From Eisenbergiella tayi (GTDB lineage: Bacteria > Bacillota > Clostridia > Lachnospirales > Lachnospiraceae), in the NCBI RefSeq assembly GCF_001881565.1, contig NZ_MPDJ01000003.1, positions 426,270 through 490,269 of the forward strand: a stretch of 64,000 nt of DNA, in the 5' to 3' direction. A program made the translations under genes and the position numbers. Below, piece after piece: positions 62,267 through 64,000 of the stretch. How positions within the stretch are numbered: position 1 is the first letter of the stretch; each line of letters begins with the position of its first letter. The notes under the pieces were generated by a model, which saw only the letters and a list, made by a program, of their open reading frames with translations, made no database searches and had not been told where the DNA came from.

Positions 62267-62584
62267 ATGAAAATATCTATGGAACATATTCATAATATGT
62301 ACCGCCAGAATGAAGCACAGTCTGTAAAAAAAGATGAAAATGAATATGGAATAAACAGGAAACGTAATTTTGATGAAATAAAAATCAGCGCCCAGACAGA
62401 AATGATTCCGGGAGAAACGGAGTTTGCTAAAATACTCGCTGAAAAGCTGTCAGCGGAGGTGAGGCAGGAGGCGCCTGCTGAAAAGCTGGATATTCTCAGG
62501 GAAAAAATCCAATCTGGATGCTATGAAATAGATGTTTCCGCCATTGCATCAAGGATACTTTTGGAAGATAAAGGAGATAGTTAA
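62267..62584 (+). CDS. flgM: anti-sigma-28 factor FlgM
   Basis: FlgM holds sigma-28 inactive until it is exported through the finished hook. The 105-residue protein has a polar, probably disordered N-terminus and the conserved C-terminal part KLDILREKIQSGCYEIDVSAIASRIL (landmarks IQSG, Y and VD/IASRIL). AGAGGTG precedes the ATG. With a sigma-28 promoter in front, this forms the usual negative feedback. Confidence 0.9.
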   Translation: MKISMEHIHNMYRQNEAQSVKKDENEYGINRKRNFDEIKISAQTEMIPGETEFAKILAEKLSAEVRQEAPAEKLDILREKIQSGCYEIDVSAIASRILLEDKGDS

Positions 62585-62585
62585 G

Positions 62586-63029
62586 ATGGAGGAACTGAAG
62601 AAAATTATTGTTGAGCTGAACAGTGTTTTTGAGGAACTGATACCGATAGAAAAAAATAAGCTGACAGCGGCTGCTGACCATAATGTGGTGGAGTTGGAAG
62701 AATGCATGAAAAGGGAACAGGTGGCAATTCTTCAGCTGAAGGGACTTGATCAGAGAAGGGAAGCCCTGCAGCAGAAGCATGGGTGGAACGGAATGAGCTT
62801 CCGGCAGCTGGCGGAAAACCTGGATGAAGAGCAAAAGGCAGATATTCAGCTGGTGTTTGATGAGCTGGATCGGAATCTGCAGTCCTTCCGTGATATCAAC
62901 GGGGATGTGAATGAAGTGATTAAGACGAATCTACACGTAGTTGAGAACATGCTTGACAAAACGGGACCATATTCCGAACAGGGCAAGGAAAAAGAAACAG
63001 AGAAACATTATACGAGCAGAAAGGCTTAG
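62586..63029 (+). CDS. flgN: flagellar export chaperone FlgN
   Basis: FlgN is the chaperone for the hook-associated proteins FlgK and FlgL. The 147-residue helical protein begins MEELKKIIVELNSVFEELI, has a central MKREQVAILQLKGLDQRRE helix and a charged tail. The ATG at 62586 follows GGAGATAG by 5 bases; the longer frame to 62532 lies inside flgM. Place between flgM and flgK is standard. Confidence 0.88.
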   Translation: MEELKKIIVELNSVFEELIPIEKNKLTAAADHNVVELEECMKREQVAILQLKGLDQRREALQQKHGWNGMSFRQLAENLDEEQKADIQLVFDELDRNLQSFRDINGDVNEVIKTNLHVVENMLDKTGPYSEQGKEKETEKHYTSRKA

Positions 63030-63041
63030 AGGAGGTAACAC

Positions 63042-64000
63042 ATGCGGTCAACATTTTCAGGCCTGAACATGGCGCTGCTGGGTATGAATGCCAGCCAGAG
63101 AGCGCTGGATGTGACGGGACAGAATCTTACTAATATTAATAACAGCGTCTATACGAGACAGCGTCTGGATCTGGCGAGTATCAGCCCTACTGGTGCAGAA
63201 TATTTTAATACCAAATACGCGGTTAAGGTAGGCCAGGGTGTACTGATGACCGGGGTGAGCCAGATAAGGGATCCTTTTCTGGATATCCAGTTCAGAAACC
63301 AGCTCTCCAGGGTGGGCAGTGTCGATGCGAAGAATCAGGTGCTGACAGGAATTGGTGATGTATTTGATAATGTGGATGTGACTACAGTACAAAATGCCCT
63401 GGATGATGTGGTAAAGCAGCTGCAGACACTTTCCACAAAAGTGGGACAGAACGGTAATGATAATCTGGTCCGTTCTTCCTTTGAAGTTCTGCTTTCTTAT
63501 ATACACCAGAATGCTACGGATTTGTCGAAGGTACGTACGGAATTGGAATCGAAGATGGAGACGACAGTAATTCCGGATATTAACAAGATTCTGACCTCTA
63601 TACAGCAATTAAATGAATCCATCAAACAAAGCCAGGTTTTGGGAAGCCCCGCTCTTGAGCTTAAGGATAAGAGGAATCAGTTGATTGATGATCTGGCGAC
63701 CTATCTTCCCATTGATGTGGTTTATGGAGAAGAGGTTGTCGGCGGCAGCTTCAAGGTGGAAACCATGAGTATTAAGCTTAAGGATGGTTTCAATAATCCG
63801 CCGGAAGATGCCTATCTTATACAGGATGATCAGGCAGGTTCCCTGAAATATTCCATTGATCCGGCAACCGGGGAAAGCAAGATTGATCTGGAATATCTGG
63901 ATTCTACGGGAAGCATAAGACATGATACAGATGCTGCGGATAAGTTTACGGAAGGTATCCTGAAAGGGAATCTGGATATGCTTAATAAGGAAGGCATATT
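63042..64000 (+). CDS. flgK: flagellar hook-associated protein FlgK (5' part)
   Basis: FlgK is the first hook-filament junction protein. The visible 319 residues start MRSTFSGLNMALLGMNASQR and include LDVTGQNLTNINNSVYTRQR and QIRDPFLDIQFRNQLSRVG, all family landmarks. The gene runs off the right edge. GGAGG precedes the ATG. Confidence 0.95.
   Translation, partial: MRSTFSGLNMALLGMNASQRALDVTGQNLTNINNSVYTRQRLDLASISPTGAEYFNTKYAVKVGQGVLMTGVSQIRDPFLDIQFRNQLSRVGSVDAKNQVLTGIGDVFDNVDVTTVQNALDDVVKQLQTLSTKVGQNGNDNLVRSSFEVLLSYIHQNATDLSKVRTELESKMETTVIPDINKILTSIQQLNESIKQSQVLGSPALELKDKRNQLIDDLATYLPIDVVYGEEVVGGSFKVETMSIKLKDGFNNPPEDAYLIQDDQAGSLKYSIDPATGESKIDLEYLDSTGSIRHDTDAADKFTEGILKGNLDMLNKEGI

Overview
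The window looks like a Clostridia chromosome, most likely Lachnospiraceae (inferred from the flagellar gene set, the 4HB chemoreceptors, FlbD, CheC/CheD, FliY and the Gram-positive type PTS and cell-wall genes; no rRNA or tRNA is present to confirm it). Nearly everything from about 11.4 kb to the right end belongs to one large motility and chemotaxis region.

Layout. 1-1853: a bactofilin and a VanY-type D,D-carboxypeptidase. 1857-7616: an AT-rich accessory patch with a decayed large serine recombinase, a DUF3796-like gene broken by a stop, an XRE regulator, a broken cysteine-rich KTR gene, a caspase-like (C14) protease and an Rpn-type nuclease. 7883-11218: beta-glucoside PTS and 6-phospho-beta-glucosidase. 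11452-18297: an unknown protein, an EAL-like/HDOD protein, CheW and two chemoreceptors. 18484-20837: two unknown membrane proteins. 21133-22779: flagellin with a structured leader and a repeat-bearing 3' region. 23106-25433 (minus strand): degenerate M23 protein, second bactofilin, zinc-ribbon protein. 25617-28525: unknown membrane protein and an FtsA-like protein. 28586-30017: flgB and a tyrosine recombinase. 30034-30395: an element with the structure of an invertible DNA switch. 30427-56105: about 31 closely packed same-strand genes (fliEFGHIJK, flgD, TIGR02530, flgE, flbD, motAB, fliM, cheY, flgC, fliY, fliOPQR, flhBA, fliA/sigD, two rod genes, cheC, cheD, HDOD, parA, comFB). 56217-59496: fliD, fliS and a FliT-like gene. 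59511-60221 (minus): exported C39-like protease. 60350-62222: FtsE-like ATPase and a nucleotidyltransferase. 62267-64000: flgM, flgN and the start of flgK.

How it works together. Nine sites share one geometry: TTA[A/T]T, then (A/C/T)CGAT starting exactly 20 bases after the first T. They precede the unknown 11452 gene, cheW, flagellin, the M23/bactofilin operon, the 25617/FtsA-like operon, flgB, fliD, the C39 protease and flgM. This fits a sigma-28 (SigD) regulon. The sigma-28 gene itself sits inside the fliE operon.

The most striking feature lies directly upstream of that operon. Two perfect 27-bp inverted repeats (30034-30060 and 30369-30395) flank about 310 bp that hold a good sigma-A promoter pointing away from fliE and a strong hairpin terminator placed between that promoter and fliE. 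A complete tyrosine recombinase gene ends 16 bp before the left repeat. Inversion would aim the promoter at fliE and move the terminator behind it. I therefore infer a flagellar phase-variation switch that controls the operon and, through its sigma-28 gene, the whole regulon, and that this sequence is in the OFF orientation. flgC is displaced to between cheY and fliY, and the switch occupies the place where flgC normally stands. No fliL, flhF, cheA, cheB, cheR, csrA or fliW was seen in the window.
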